Source: Amborella trichopoda (Eukaryota > Streptophyta > Magnoliopsida > Amborellales > Amborellaceae). From it: a DNA stretch of 64,000 nucleotides. Below the pieces are notes generated by a model. The model made no database searches, had not been told where the DNA came from, and was given only the letters and a program-made list of their open reading frames with translations. This document shows positions 1-11,545 of the stretch, one piece after another; the first letter of the stretch is position 1; each line of letters opens with the position of its first letter. The position numbers and the translations under genes are program-made. The DNA lies in NCBI RefSeq assembly GCF_000471905.2, contig NW_006499776.1, positions 2,556,112 through 2,620,111 on the forward strand, in the 5' to 3' direction.

Positions 1-250
1 GCAGTAAAGCAGGCCAAGCGAACCTGACGCAACAATATTACGGCTAGACGACGGAACTGCCATGAGATGCTAACATCAATCCCTCTTGGTCGAATGAAAG
101 AGTAGCAGAGGAATGGTTAAAGAGAAGAAGGGAATGGAGGAAGGAGAGAGAAGAAGGAAGAGAGGAGGGAGAAGAAGGAAGAGGAGATGCAGTCCGTGCT
201 AGACATTGCTGAGTGTTTCAGGAGATGGGAGAGAAAGGAAGCAGTAGGCG

Positions 251-965
251 CTAGGCTTCACCAATTGTGTCAGATGAGAAACAGGAAGAGAACCAACTAA
301 CGCTAAGTCTCACCAATTGATAGAGGAAGAGTGGAAAAACCAGCCGATGCTAAGTCTCACCGACTGATAGAAGAGGAGAGAGAAGACCAACCGACGCCGC
401 GTCTCACTGACAGATAGCAAAAGAAAGAGAATATCAACCGACGCTAGGTCTTGCCAACTGGTATAAGAAGAGCGAGAAGACCAACCTGTGCTAAGCCTCA
501 CCGACTGATAGAAGAAGAGAAGACCAACCAGTGCTAGGCCTCACCAACTGGTAGAAGAAGAGAGAGAAGACCAACCTGCACTAGGCCTCACCAACTGATA
601 GAAGAAGAGAACACTAACTGGTGCTAGGTCTCGCCGACTAGTAGAAGAAGAGAGAGAAAACCAATCGGTGCTAGGCCTCGTCAGTTGGTAGAAGAAGAGA
701 GAGAAGACTAATCAGCGCTAGGCCTCGTCAATTGACAGAACAAAAGAGAGGAGGCTAACCGGTGCTAGGCCTCACCAGTTGACAGAAGAAGATAGAAAAG
801 ACCAATCGGCGCTAGGTTTCGTCGACTGGTAGAAGAAGAAAATAGAAGGCAAACAGGTGCTAGGTCTCGCCAGTTGACAAAAGAAGATAGGGAGGACCAA
901 CCAGCACTAGGTCTTGCCGTTTGACAAAAGAAGATAGAGAGGACAAACTGGCGCTAGGTCTCACC
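251..965. repeat. Tandem stem-loop array in LTR copy R1
   Basis: About a dozen units of roughly 50-60 bp. Each has a CCAACTGG-like arm, a GTGCTAGGTCTC-like loop, a complementary CACCAGTTGG-like arm, and a purine spacer (AGAAGAAGAGAGAGA). The unit at 944-971 pairs almost completely. Short reading frames here are by-products of the repeat. Confidence 0.8.
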
Positions 966-1140
966 AGTTGGTGGAAGAAGAGAGAGAGAGAGAAGAGAGA
1001 TAAAGAGAGAAGGGAGAGAAGAGAGAGAAAGAGAAAGAAGAGAGAGAAGGGAAAGAGGGAGAGAGATGAGAGAGAAGATAGAGGAAGAGAGAGAGAAGGG
1101 AGAGAAGAGAGAGAAGAGAGAGAGGGAAGGAGAGAGAAAG
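966..1140. repeat. GA-rich purine tract of LTR copy R1
   Basis: Almost pure purine on the plus strand, made of irregular GA/GAA/GAGG. It sits between the stem-loop array and the LTR poly(A) signal, as in every other copy of this family. Confidence 0.85.
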
Positions 1141-1869
1141 TTAATTGTCTGAAGGGTACCGACCCTTTTCTTCTCTCTCCTCTCTCTCTCCAAGACGTAC
1201 TCACAGGCTCAAGCAAGAAATCAAAATTTTATTGAATCCTCAAATAATCAACTAAAGGCCGAGGGGTCTGTTTACAATGAGGTAGTGCTTGTTTATATAG
1301 AATTGTGCCCAAACATGGGTGGATTGATCAAAATTAGACCTAATTGCTGAAAATTAAGATTTAATTGAATTAAAAAAATTCTAAAAATGGGTGCAAAAGG
1401 ATTGTTTTCCCCTGCCTAACAATGTGTGGAATTTCAGAACAGTCCATGCTACTGCTCGAGATCTTGCATGATCTTACATGGCTGACTCGAGGGTGTTCTG
1501 ATGCACGTTTAATCGAAAGATTATTATTTTCTTGTAGGGCTCAGCATGGCGATTATTTTGATACCAACTTCGAGTCATGAATCATGTTGTTGTGCGAGAA
1601 TCGTGATTTGGTCCATCAAACGAGGCGTGTTGCTGCTGCATTTTCTGCAACTTCTTCACGGATCGAAAAATTCTCTCTAGGGTTTCTCCATGATCGGACA
1701 TCGTATCAAGGCGTCCCACATATTGAATTGTTCGTCTTAATGAGAAAAATACGCTCACCAAATTTGGGAGCGATCCGGCTTGTAACGAGAATAGTGTGCG
1801 GCCACACGGGAATAGTGTGCGACCCCTCCTATTTCAATGTTTTGTTCATATCTTTGTTTTGGAGTGTCC

Positions 1870-3640
1870 GATTAAGTCATACTTTGACCTATAGGGTTTT
1901 CGACCATGCTAGATCTAATGGCAGTGGCCCCACAATGATTTGAGACACCGAAAATGTAGTTCCAGTTGTAGGGTCCGTTTCAAGGTGCTAGAGGTCATTT
2001 CTCCAAAAACTGTTCCTTTGTATGCACTGCCTTAGACATGTCGGAATGAAACGAAACTTGGCAGGTGGTCTTTTGGAGTGCTGATGACAATCTTGACCCA
2101 TTTTGGGGGAGTTCTAAGACTATCGAGAATTTTCACTATTTTGTAGGCTTTATTTACCTGCTTCCTATTAAGGACCAAGGTGCTAAAAAATACGTTCAAA
2201 CACTACCTTGTGATTCAAAATCAGTTCTGCCAACCCAAAAACCCTGTTACACCCTGTTTTAACCCAAAACCCAAAAAACATGTTGTTTGATGAAAAAATT
2301 CATTAAAAATAGTAAATAAATCTGTTTTGACCTAAATTTTCTCAAAGAGCTTCACAAGAGTCTAAGGAATACACATGAAAAGAAATTTTTGAAATTGGAG
2401 CATTTTTGGTTTGTGCAACACAGGGCGTACCTCCCAGGTGACACGACTCATGCCGCCCAGTCGACACGACCCGTGCCGCCCAGCCTTGGGCGACATGGGG
2501 AGTGTCGCCCAAGTGACATGACTCATGCCACTCAGCCTTAGGCGACATGGGGGATGCTGCTCAGGTGACATAGGGCATGCTGCCCAGGCGACACGACCCG
2601 TGTCGCCTAGATTCAAGACCTCTTAAAAAAAATGTTTTAACTGAGCCTTTCGTGGGTGAGGGAAGGATATTCTCCCTAACAAATTTTCCCCCCTTTTAGT
2701 GTCTTTTGGGGACCATTTAGGGGGACAGAGAGAGAAATGGGGGGAGGATACTTTAGAAAGAGATTTTTGGAGAGATATGGGAGATCAAAGAGATTGAAAC
2801 CCTAGACTACATGAGAGACACAGGGAGACCCCAGAGAGGAATCCTAAACTGTGAAACCTTAGACTTAGGGCACAATCACCCTGGTTCGAAACCATTTTTC
2901 AGGGCACAACCACCCTACCACTACCAGAGACTTGCTGATCGACATCTGGACTAGAAAGCCAAGAGGAATCGATTCTGATATGGGCAAGCCCTAGAAGGCT
3001 CGGTAGTCCCTGGCCATCCAACCCGGTTTGGTATCATTCTCGACGCTCTCTCTTTCTTCATCTCCTTACTGCTTTATTTTACTTTGATTTGTTTTGATTA
3101 GTTTTCTTTAAAAATCATATTTTTGATATCTTGGATCATGCTAGCTCTGCCACAGATCTGAGAGCAGATCTGCTCGTTTCTAGGCAGATCTGGCCTCAGA
3201 TCTGAATTCGATTTTTCCAACCTTCTCTACTATTTCATTTTCATCAGTTTAAAGTGTCAGATACGACAGACCTTCATTTCAAGATCTCTCTGATTTTTCA
3301 CGGTAAACATAGCTATACTGGATCCAATGGTGATGGTCCTACGACGGTTTGATGCTTCGAAAGTAGGGTTCTAGTTATAGGGGTCAATTTTAGGGTGCTA
3401 AAGGTTGATTTTGCTGAAACGGTTTATCAATTTTCATTGCCTTAGACCTGTCGAAATGCAACGAAACTTAGCAAGAGACTTTTGGAATTCCTTATGAAGC
3501 TCTTACCTTATTCTGAGACTGTCAAAATTTCCATTGTTTGTTAGGCTTTATTGACCAACTTCTCTCTTTTTTTATTTCGCATCGTGGACCAATGGTGCTA
3601 AAAAATGTCTTCAAACAGCATGCCCCACCGATTGTTGTGC
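1870..3640. repeat. Direct repeat of about 330 bp flanking a 1.1-kb insert
   Basis: 1.87-2.21 kb and 3.31-3.64 kb both match the same U3 block of the Tat-like LTR (compare 38.64-38.98 and 44.15-44.48 kb): the CTTAGACATGTC-like stretch, then the GGACCAAGGTGCT-like stretch. The insert between has a different composition and looks like part of another LTR element; 2.64-3.06 kb reads like R-U5 sequence. I could not place its ends. Confidence 0.6.
2430..2610. repeat. GC-rich tandem hairpin array
   Basis: Short units containing GGCGACA and TGTCGCC words. The last unit is a perfect hairpin: AGGCGACACG at 2586-2595, a 3-nt loop, and CGTGTCGCCT at 2599-2608. The GC content contrasts sharply with the AT-rich surroundings. 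Confidence 0.75.
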
Positions 3641-4244
3641 TTTGAGAGAAGCGAGTAGGACCATCATTTAGAAATTTTCCTCTTGCTTTATTTCTTTTTT
3701 CTTCCTAGCCAAAGGACCACGTGAACGTCGAGGAGATCCACGTAATGCTGTAACTAGAATGCTCAGACGTTTGAATAAAATGTACAAGTCCATCTGTGGA
3801 GACTATAGGGGCAGAAGAGACTTTTGAGGGATCTGTCGAAGTCCTCACCCTCAAGGGACTATTTGTGATTCTGACAACTGAGGATTTTTTAGGACCTCAT
3901 TGGTTAGAATCAAGCCTATCTGGCAGCCAAGTGCCACGCTTTAGAGCACTATTCCCATTTGGTCTGGGTTTCTTTATTTTTGGATTGACAGCTAAAGAGC
4001 CTTTGGTCGGCGGTGTTTGCTGCTACACCAGGTTTGCTTTTGACAATTAGGGTAACTCTGCGGGCCCTATCCTACCAGGTCCAGTCTGGGGATTTTTGTT
4101 GGCCTATCCCGAAAGTCTGGGCTTGTCGACTAGGGAGGGATTTTGGCGAGGCGACCTCATGGCAAGGCATCACCTTGAAGTCTTTGACAGATTTCACCCT
4201 GGCTTTGCCAGTTTCTTGCCTTCGTCGGCGTCTTTGGTTTGTCA

Positions 4245-4520
4245 TAATGATTTTCTTGTTTTTGGAGCGATCTTTCAGTCATCGTCCTCACCCTCAAGAA
4301 CTCTTATTTTTGGAGGGAGTTTTTGGCCTTCGTCCTCAATGACTCTTCTTGTTTTTGGAGGGATCTTTCGGTCTTCGTCCTCACCCTTAAGGACTCTTAC
4401 TTGATTTTGGAGGGATCTTTCGGTCATCGTCCTCACCCTCACGGACTCTCTTTGATTTTGGAGGGATCTTTCGATCATCATGCTCACCCCTAAGGACTCT
4501 TCTTTGATTTTGGTGTTTGG
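4245..4520. repeat. Tandem repeat, about 55-60-bp unit, 4-5 copies
   Basis: Units contain GGAGGGATCTTTCGGTC followed by a CGTCCTCACCCTCA-like stretch and GGACTCT. They lie inside the Tat-like 3' UTR. Confidence 0.75.
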
Positions 4521-5394
4521 GAGATCTTGTGGGGCTCTCACTCCCGAGTGAGCCATCTTGTGTTTTTTATTAGATCTTGATAGCTGAGGATTTTGTGTGG
4601 ACCTTGCTAGCCAAAATTACGTCAGTTTGACAATTGGGTGCCGACTGAGGCCGTGATGCTGCACTAACCTGCTTTATTGGTCCAAGCGATCTTTGTGGGT
4701 TTTCACCTAGACTGGAAAGTGACGTTGTAAAGACGGTTTTCACCAACCTCCTTTATTTTTAGGCTCTTTTACCCATGTCCACCCTTTTTATCTATTTTTA
4801 CTCACGATGCCCTTTTGGGCCATGCTCGAGTTTTTGTTTTCACGAAAGTCTTTTACTCATGGTTTCATGACCATGCCCGTCCGTCATTTTTACTCATGTC
4901 GTTCTCTTATCTAGGTATACACCATGCTCGTTATTTTCTCTTTCTTCTTTTGTTCTTCTTTTTTCTTCTTTTTATTTTTTTGTGAAGTCGTGTTTAAGGT
5001 CATGCCTTTGGAACCTGTGCGAAGCCTTTTAATGTCATGCAGTCAAGACGTGCACTACAGTTTAAGGTCATACAATTGGACCATGGTGGTGATGAATGAC
5101 AGTCTGTGGAGACCATATAGTGAGTATGGTGGTTGTTTGACTCACTTTGGGAAGATGGCACAAGGCTACTTATGAAAGATGGATGATGTATGAATGGTGA
5201 GTGAAATGTGGTGACTCATTCGCTGAGTATGACATGGGTGAAGCGTAGTGGGAAATGATGGATGATGGTAATGAAGTGAATGGACTCACTGGGGAAGTAA
5301 TGAAGGTGGTGTGCATGCACGAACAAGTCGGTTAGGGAAGGCGTGAGTGAAGATGCACGTAAAGGGCGTGTATGCCTGTGTGGGGGCAATTTTA

Positions 5395-6275
5395 AGGTCA
5401 TGCCTCCTGGACCTATGCAAAGCAGCTTAATGTCATGCAGCCAGGACGTGCACTATAGTTTACAGTCATATAGCTTGGTTAAGGTCATATAGTTTGGACC
5501 ATGGTGTTAAGCCTTTTAACTTCATATGGTCAGGACGTGCACTATAGTTTAAGGTCATATAGCGTGGACCATGGCTCTGCGATTTAAAGTCATGCAGCTA
5601 GGACCATGCAGTTTAGGATGGTAGAACTAGACCTTCGCTACAGTTTAGGATCATATAGTTTGTACCGTGTAGTTTAGGGTCGTGCACCTAGACCATTTAG
5701 GTGAGTCGCCATGTAAGTGGAGCTTCGTAGGGGATAAAGACACTGGTTCAATGAGGAGCGGGCCCACTGGGCACTAATGGGGTAAATATGATTCCACGGG
5801 GATAGTGAGCAATGGTATGCATGTAACTTTGTTGAGAATGGAGCACAGATGTAACCCCATTGGGGATTGAAGAAATAAGAATGACCCTAACTCCACTAGG
5901 GATAATGGGCTGCAATATGGATGACTCCTATTGAGGATGAAGGACAGTGGCCAGCATGTAGCTCCACTGCGAATGACAGTCCAGAGCACATGTGTAACCC
6001 CACTGGGGCTAGTGGTAGAATACACCTGGTGGAGAGGTGCATCCATTTCACAGTTTAAAGTCATGCGTATGGATTATTTGTCGCGTCGTTTAACGTTTTA
6101 CTACAGGGGACGTGCGTTACAATTTTAAGGTTTTGTAGCTCGGACCATGGCTATGTAGTTTAAAGTCATGCGGCTAGGACCATGCAGTTTAAGGTCGTGC
6201 AACTAAACCTTCGCTACAATTTAGGGTCATATAGTTTGGACCATGCAGTTTAGGGTCGTGCATCTAGACTATTTA
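5395..6275. repeat. 69-bp-type tandem repeats, diverged and broken
   Basis: Repeated GTTTAAGGTCAT, GGACCATGCA and CAGGACGTGCACTATAG words, the same monomer as the cleaner array at 60.1-60.75 kb. The series is interrupted at about 5.7-6.05 kb by unrelated sequence with CCCACTGGGG-like repeats. Confidence 0.7.
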
Positions 6276-6394
6276 GGTAAGGGGATGTGACTCCATAGAG
6301 AACAGAGACGTGACTGAAGACTTGATGTTGGCTGTGGTGTAGGGAATGACCTCCCTAGGGATGCAGAATGATGGTCCAGATGGGAGTGCCATAG

Positions 6395-6660
6395 CATGCG
6401 CACGACGCTAGGTTTTGAATGACACAAGTGGTGTCAGTCCCTGGATGAGCGCACATGGCGTTAGCTTCTAGTGAGGCGCACGATGTTAGCTTCTTGTGAC
6501 GTGCACGGTAATATCTTCTGGAAATAGTACTAGGTGAAGCGCATGACAATAGCACTTGGTGAAGCGCACAATGATAGCATTTGTTGAAGCACGTGACGAT
6601 AACACTTGGTGAAGCACACGGTGATAGCACTTGGTGAAGCACAGGCGGCAGCGATTAGTA
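6395..6660. repeat. Tandem repeat with GTGAAGCGCAC-like units
   Basis: Units of roughly 25-30 bp (ACTTGGTGAAGCACACG and similar) in the Tat-like 3' UTR. Confidence 0.65.
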
Positions 6661-7609
6661 TTAGGGCCTCGGGCTTGAACCTCCCCGACCTAAACTTATC
6701 GTCGTCTGGAGACGAGAACTGGAGTGTCATTTCGAACTTGTGGGGGGTGCTTTGCGTAACCTCTATTTATAAAAGGGGGTAAAACCCCATTTTACTGTTT
6801 TACCTTAGGTAAAATAATGAAGAGAGTTTAGAGCGAGCCAGAGCTTCCGTCTAGAGACTTTTGGCAAGAGTTTTCGACCAAAACTCACAGTGTACAGGCA
6901 TTCAAGAGCTTTCCGGTGAACTTCAGTAGGTCGTGAGCCTTCGCGAAGTGCTTGTGGACATTTTAAGAGGGTGCCAAGGCTTTCTCGAGCAGGTAAACGG
7001 GGCTTCATAAAGATTCACTGAGACTCTGGCGGAATTGTGAGAGTCACAGTGCTATCCTGTCAGAGTTCCAATGCTTTTTGTGGGGGTAGAAGGGACAAAC
7101 CAAGGGTTACTGACTACTTCCAGGAGCGTGATTTTTTGGTAGTTCCGTGGTTGCTGATAGATTGTTGATAATTTTCTAGTTATCGGAAGAGAGGAAGGAG
7201 GAGCAGCAGTGGGCTCACCGGAAACATAGTGAAATTCTAGCTAGTTGGGGTGAACTGTAGAAGTACGAGGAAGGGAAACCGAGATGTCCCAACGGGATTT
7301 CAAGGGACTCCGAGTAGTTTTTCATTAGCTTTGGTCACTAGTGGAAGAGAGGGAAAAGACGGGGAAGGGATTCTCGAAGAGTAGGGGTGAGTTCCTGGTG
7401 AGGAGAGGAAACACTAGTGAGAACCCGGGGCATCGCAAACCTGTAACGGTTGAGGAGGTGAAGGGCAATGGGACGACAAATGGTCACCCTCCGCACGAAT
7501 GGTGATAGGCCACACCGTGAGTGTCAAGCGGCATGCTCAAATTTTGAGGGACGTGGTGTGCTGCACTTGTGATGCTCGTGAACAACTTGAGTGCAGCCAA
7601 TGTTAGATA

Positions 7610-7780
7610 CAGACGGCGATAGCCCTTTTAGTCGTGAGACAGCGATAGCCCCTTTAGTTGTGAGACAACGATAGCCCCTTTAGTCGTGAGATGGCGATAG
7701 CCCTGCCTTCTATGCACAGCAATAGCTTCTTCAGTCGTGCGACAACGATAGCCTTTATAAGAGCAGCCGGCGTTATGCCT
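7610..7780. repeat. Tandem repeat, about 30-33-bp unit
   Basis: Five units built on AGCGATAGCCCCTTTAGTCG, each followed by TGAGACA or similar. Confidence 0.8.
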
Positions 7781-7910
7781 TAAGTGACCAGCCTACAATA
7801 TGCCCTTGTGAACGCAGTCGGCACTACGCCTTAGCATTTTTGTGGATACCTTACACAGCCGATGATAGTCTTGCCTTCTGCACAAGGCGATAAGGCCACC
7901 CCTTAGTGAC

Positions 7911-8200
7911 TTACGTGTGGTGGTGAAGCCTTTGTTCTAGCTTCATGGCCCAGCCTTCAGGTGTCATTCCAGAAGTGAAGAACCACCCATGAGTAGGGGA
8001 GCTTGGCACTAACGAATTCACCGGCGAAAGCTTGATGAGGGGTGAGCCAATCTGGCTCACCGAGGCTTTGTGTGAACCAAGATGACCTTTGAGTGTCACC
8101 TTTGCTAGAGACCCTGTCCGCTTTGAGGTTAGACAAGACGATGACGACAATGTAAGAATAGAAGAAGGGGTAGGCCTCCTCCACTGTTTGCATAGGAATA
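7911..8200 (-). pseudogene. Gypsy RNase H-region remnant
   Basis: The minus-strand translation around 8190-7957 follows the end of a Gypsy RNase H: VVIVLSN, then DTQRSSW, then LGEPDW and a basic/alanine segment. This matches the family pattern (VVVLTDQPL, DTSGRLxKW, LGEFDI) only with substitutions and probable frameshifts. It lies directly upstream, in element orientation, of the 3' UTR at 3.8-7.9 kb, so integrase has been lost between them or this belongs to another copy. Moderate confidence; a profile search would settle it. Confidence 0.5.
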
Positions 8201-8280
8201 TATCAATTTTGTTTTGGGTATGACAAGAACGCAAAGAGGTATGGGGTCAGTATTCCTGGTGGTAAAATAGATTCTCCAAA

Positions 8281-8600
8281 ATGACATATTTTATTGCCAG
8301 CAGGAAAACTATGGATACTTCTAACAGTGCGAAAATCTATTTTAAAGAGATTATTCGATTGCATGGCATTCTAATGTCAATCACATCAGACAGAGATGCA
8401 ATATTTGTTAGCCATTTTTGGAGATGTCTATGGAACTTGATGGGAACTGAGTTATGTTTTAGCAATGTTAATCATTCCCGAAGTGATGGTCAAACATAAG
8501 TAGAAGTAAAATCTTGGGAAATTTATTGTGCATTTTGGCAGGAAAGAAACCAAAGCAATGGGATTTCTCAACCTAAATTTGCTTACACACTAATAACTGT
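8281..8600 (+). pseudogene. Chromovirus-type Gypsy integrase core remnant
   Basis: The translation contains the integrase signature order: YFKEIIRLHG, then ITSDRD (second catalytic Asp region), FVSHFWRCLW, MGTELCFS, then HSRSDGQT (normally HPQTDGQTE, with the catalytic Glu). A TAA at 8497-8499 interrupts the frame just at that point; homology continues weakly to QPKFAY near 8575. It is truncated on both sides and inactive. Confidence 0.8.
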
Positions 8601-8689
8601 ATAAACAAATAATAAGCATATATATGGTCATATATGTCAATGTATATATGGTCATATATGTCAATGTATATAGCAATGTATATTAGGGT

Positions 8690-8862
8690 AAGCACATTGA
8701 AAATGATTATCATTATATTTATGATATTATTGGAAAGAATGAAATAACTGTATGTTATTTGCCATCTTTAGATATGATTGCAAACCCTGTAATAAAGGAG
8801 TTGATTGCAGAAATATTATCAAAGCATGTAGCTTTGATGAGACTTAGGAATATTTAAGTCTG
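8690..8862 (+). pseudogene. Ty1/Copia polyprotein C-terminus (RNase H end)
   Basis: The frame from 8690 reads KHIENDYHYIYD, then NEITVCYLPSLDMIANP, then KELIAEILSKHVALMRLR and a stop. This is the usual end of a Copia Pol (KHIEVDYHYIRD, then DMIADPLTK, then MGL). The Lys of DPLTK is replaced (NPVIK). Only this tail is present; the rest of the element is missing to the left, where an unrelated Gypsy scrap abuts it. Confidence 0.85.
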
Positions 8863-9088
8863 GAACTCACAAATTTGATCCTTTTCTTTGATGTCTTGGT
8901 CATGTGAGGAAAAGTCGCATTAGCGTGAGAAACCCCATGACATGACTTTGGATATTATGAAATGTATAACCGCATTAGCGTGAAAAGCCTCATGACAAAA
9001 ATATGCTCATAAATGTTAAACTCATTAAGTGGTAAATGCTTTATGATATTTCACTATATCTGGCCCTCATGACCAAGTAGGAGATGAT

Positions 9089-9462
9089 TGTACGTGTGTG
9101 TGTGGCCATGGGGCATTTAAACGTGCCATTTTTCTCTCTTTTATAATTTAATGTTTATCGTTAAAATAGGGAGGCTTTTTAGAGAGAGAGTGTCGTTATC
9201 TAACGGGCAGAAAATGACCACCCACCTCCCAGAATTATAGGGTCACGTTTTTCAGATATTTCAGGAACTCAGCCAAACGTTGGAGATCTGCTTCATTCCA
9301 TCCCTCTTTAAGAAAGGTTTCATGACCTTGGAGAGGTAGGCCACATAATCAATTTTGAGTTCTCATTGTTCTGGGAAAGGGCCTGATCTCTGCGATCCCA
9401 AGTCTCACGATGCTGCCAGTAATCCTGGGAGAGGGTTCCATCTCTTCCTTAATAATCCAACA
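9089..9462 (+). mobile_element. 3' LTR of the Copia remnant
   Basis: It begins TGTACGTG after a purine tract (AGTAGGAGATGAT at 9076-9088), as Copia 3' LTRs do, and ends in CCAACA at 9457-9462. The right edge is fixed by the next base belonging to terpene synthase exon 2 of the inverted left arm. No matching 5' LTR is in the window. Confidence 0.65.
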
Positions 9463-9538
9463 AGAACGACAGAAAACCATCGAGTTGGAGAATGTTCAAG
9501 CAAGAGCTTCTCTTTGTTTCCATGAATAAAGTCCAACC
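9463..9538 (-). pseudogene. Terpene synthase exon 2 fragment, inverted left arm
   Basis: On the minus strand, a splice acceptor AG at 9540-9539 is followed by a frame reading GLDFIHGNKEKLLLEHSP, then RWFSVVL. It matches exon 2 of the right-arm gene (32076 onward) in sequence and acceptor position. The Copia LTR at 9462 cuts it off after about 25 codons, so this arm cannot make a full protein. Confidence 0.8.
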
Positions 9539-10160
9539 CTAATACGACGATATTATTGGTGCAAGGGTTTTAGTTCAATGAATCATATGATTCATATGTA
9601 TTTTTTCAAATAGTTTAGAAGTTAGTTTTTTTAGAAGGTGTTGAATATTCAAGTCACCCAAAAAATAAAATATTTTTTATTTTGGGTGGTCCAATTAGAA
9701 TTTCAAAAAGGGTAAATGAGAATAGAAACATCAAAAGAATAAAGACCAAAAATATGAACAATGTAGTAGTGCCAATTTGCACATATACAAAGTCATTAAC
9801 TGGTCCAAATGATCTCAATTAACATTTAATAGAATATTTATTTATCTTCATTTCACTAAATTACCTTCAATATAAAATTTCCCATATTACCCTTGGTCAA
9901 GATTTTGAAGGATCATAACTATAAGTGACCCCTACGATTACCCCAAAAGAATGGTAAATATGTAACAAATAATGAAAATATTGTTTTGGATTATTAAGTA
10001 GAAAAAATTAGCTATATTTTTATCATTTTGCACACGAATGCTTTGCATGTATGAAATAACACAAATACCCTTAAGTAATCCTCATTGAGGACCTTGACTA
10101 ATGTTTTCCTTCTTTATAATCTCGAACAAGCTGAGGTATTTTTGTTATTTGGCAGTCTTT
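9539..10160. other. AT-rich intron remnant of the left arm
   Basis: No gene seen. The first 60 bp match intron 1 of the right-arm terpene synthase (the ATGAATCATATGATT stretch); the rest is anonymous AT-rich sequence. Confidence 0.5.
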
Positions 10161-11010
10161 TTATAGAGTGGGTCAAATATTAATAGGGGAAATCCGAAGT
10201 TCGAATCTTTTGACTGATCATTCTCTTTTTCTTAAAAAAAAATTACGATATGAGGTCATCATCTTCGGACCACTCAATTGTTTTTTAAAAAGTAGCGGTC
10301 CGAGGTCCCCATTTCAGACCGCTCTTTCTCTGTTTCTCTCTCTCGTTTGAAACACCGAAATCTTTAAAATCTGCTCTTTCAATACCCACTCTCTCTCTCG
10401 TGATTATTTGTACTTATTAATAATGCTGAGTTTAGCTCGAGGAACATGAACTTGCAATGTTCAAAGTTCAGCTGCATCCGGCTATATAGCAATGTTAAAA
10501 GTTCAGCTGCATCCCGCTATATAGCAAAACAGAATTAGACACTTTGCATAGAATATATAATTTGGAGGGAAGGAGCAGTCCGAGGATAACATTATCGTAC
10601 AGCTATTTTTTTTTTAAAATCATCCTCAGGCTGCTATTTTTTGTAAAAAATAAGGAGCGGTCTGAAGATAGAGACCTTGGATCACTGTTTTTAAAAAATA
10701 GGGAACGATTAGTTCAAGAATTCTAACTTCGGACCGCTATTTTTTTACAAAAATAACGAGCAATCTGAGGATGGGGACCTCGGACCATTTTTTTTCTAAA
10801 AGTAGAAAATGATCGGTCTGAATATTCTAATCTTGGACCGCCCCTATTAAATAAAAAAAAAAATATAAAATACAGTCCGAGGATTACATCACCGGATCGA
10901 GGGTAATTTCATCCAAACAAAAAGTCACATTGACCGACATTAGATGTAATATTCACATACAAGGGGAGCATATTGTATTTTCCTACTTATCTAAGGGGTG
11001 TATGTAATTA
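10160..11010. repeat. Dispersed repeat with GGTCCGAGG inverted words, copy 1
   Basis: Homopolymer-rich sequence with recurring CGGTCCGAGG and CTTCGGACCG words in inverted pairs. It is related in the same orientation to 33.78-34.16 kb, including the shared end with TTGACCGACATTAGATGTAAT. Probably a non-autonomous transposon of unknown class. Confidence 0.55.
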
Positions 11011-11039
11011 ACTCAAAAAATAACAATGGGAGATTACGG

Positions 11040-11285
11040 TAGGATGGTCCGGACTAAAAAAGTGGGGCCTAGGCGACAAACTTTGGCCCGAGGGGCGAGC
11101 TAAGGCCAATGCCATCCGGCCCAGCCCTCTTTTCTTTTTTATTTTTTTATTTTGTCCTTTATTTATTTTTGGGGCTTAGGCGGGGCCTGGGCCAAATGGG
11201 GACAAGTGATGAGCTAGGGCCATGGATAGCCCGGCCTGTTGCCACTACCGGAGAGCATGATTTTTTTTGGGTAAGTAGGGAGAGC
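11040..11285. mobile_element. GGCC-rich MITE, left-arm copy
   Basis: Rich in GGCC and CCGGCCC, with the GGGCC/GGCCC-biased composition of a common plant hAT MITE type. The inverted counterpart is at 31.14-31.42 kb, on the far side of exon 1 in the right arm, so the insertion predates the duplication. Confidence 0.55.
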
Positions 11286-11413
11286 ATGATTTCATACAAC
11301 AAATAGCAGATGGAGTATGGATTGTGGACCTCCATCTCACGCATCTTTTGCTTCATCTCTCTAACTAATACTTCAATATATTTCCCCATCTCCTTCTCTA
11401 AAAATCGCAACAC
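11286..11413 (-). pseudogene. Terpene synthase exon 1 fragment, inverted left arm
   Basis: The minus-strand frame reads MGKYIEVLVREMKQKMREM then EVHNP, nearly identical to the start of the right-arm exon 1 (MEKHIEVLVKEMKQMMREM). It then breaks: the part that should read SAYDIAWVAM is replaced by sequence corresponding to 31.14 kb of the right arm, an internal deletion of about 420 bp that removes most of exon 1 and its donor site. Confidence 0.8.
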
Positions 11414-11545
11414 CCACTAAAATAGGATTTCTAGTACCTCTCTCTCTCTCTAACAAACTTATAATTCTTCGGTCTCTCTCTATTTGAGTACTGTTACTTC
11501 TCTCTCTCAAATACTCTAATATCTGTCTGACGTGAATTATGGGAA

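Larger units (their letters stand above)
1..3755 (-). mobile_element. Tat/Ogre-type Gypsy LTR, copy R1 (truncated by window edge)
   Basis: This is the left-most of six copies of one long-LTR family here. Read on the minus strand it runs from U3 (about 3755 down to 1310) through a TATA box at 1291-1300 (CTATATAAAC on the minus strand) and a poly(A) signal at 1228-1233 (AATAAA, minus strand) into a GA tract and a tandem stem-loop array. The TATA to poly(A) spacing of about 60 bp is normal for an LTR promoter and R region. The U3 is disrupted: 1.87-2.21 kb is repeated at 3.31-3.64 kb with 1.1 kb of other sequence between. Assignment to Tat rests on the copy at 55-64 kb, which is linked to a Tat-like integrase. 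The start near 3755 is inferred from where tandem copies at 45.9 and 49.8 kb begin. Confidence 0.7.
3756..7909 (-). mobile_element. 3' UTR of the Tat-like element, copy R1
   Basis: A non-coding stretch that matches 58.5-63.2 kb in the same orientation and 44.5-45.95 kb in the opposite one. It contains several tandem arrays (listed separately) and the shared ACTCATGGTTTCATGACC block near 4.85 kb. Tat-lineage elements are known for variable, repeat-rich 3' UTRs. No open frame here resembles a protein. Confidence 0.6.
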
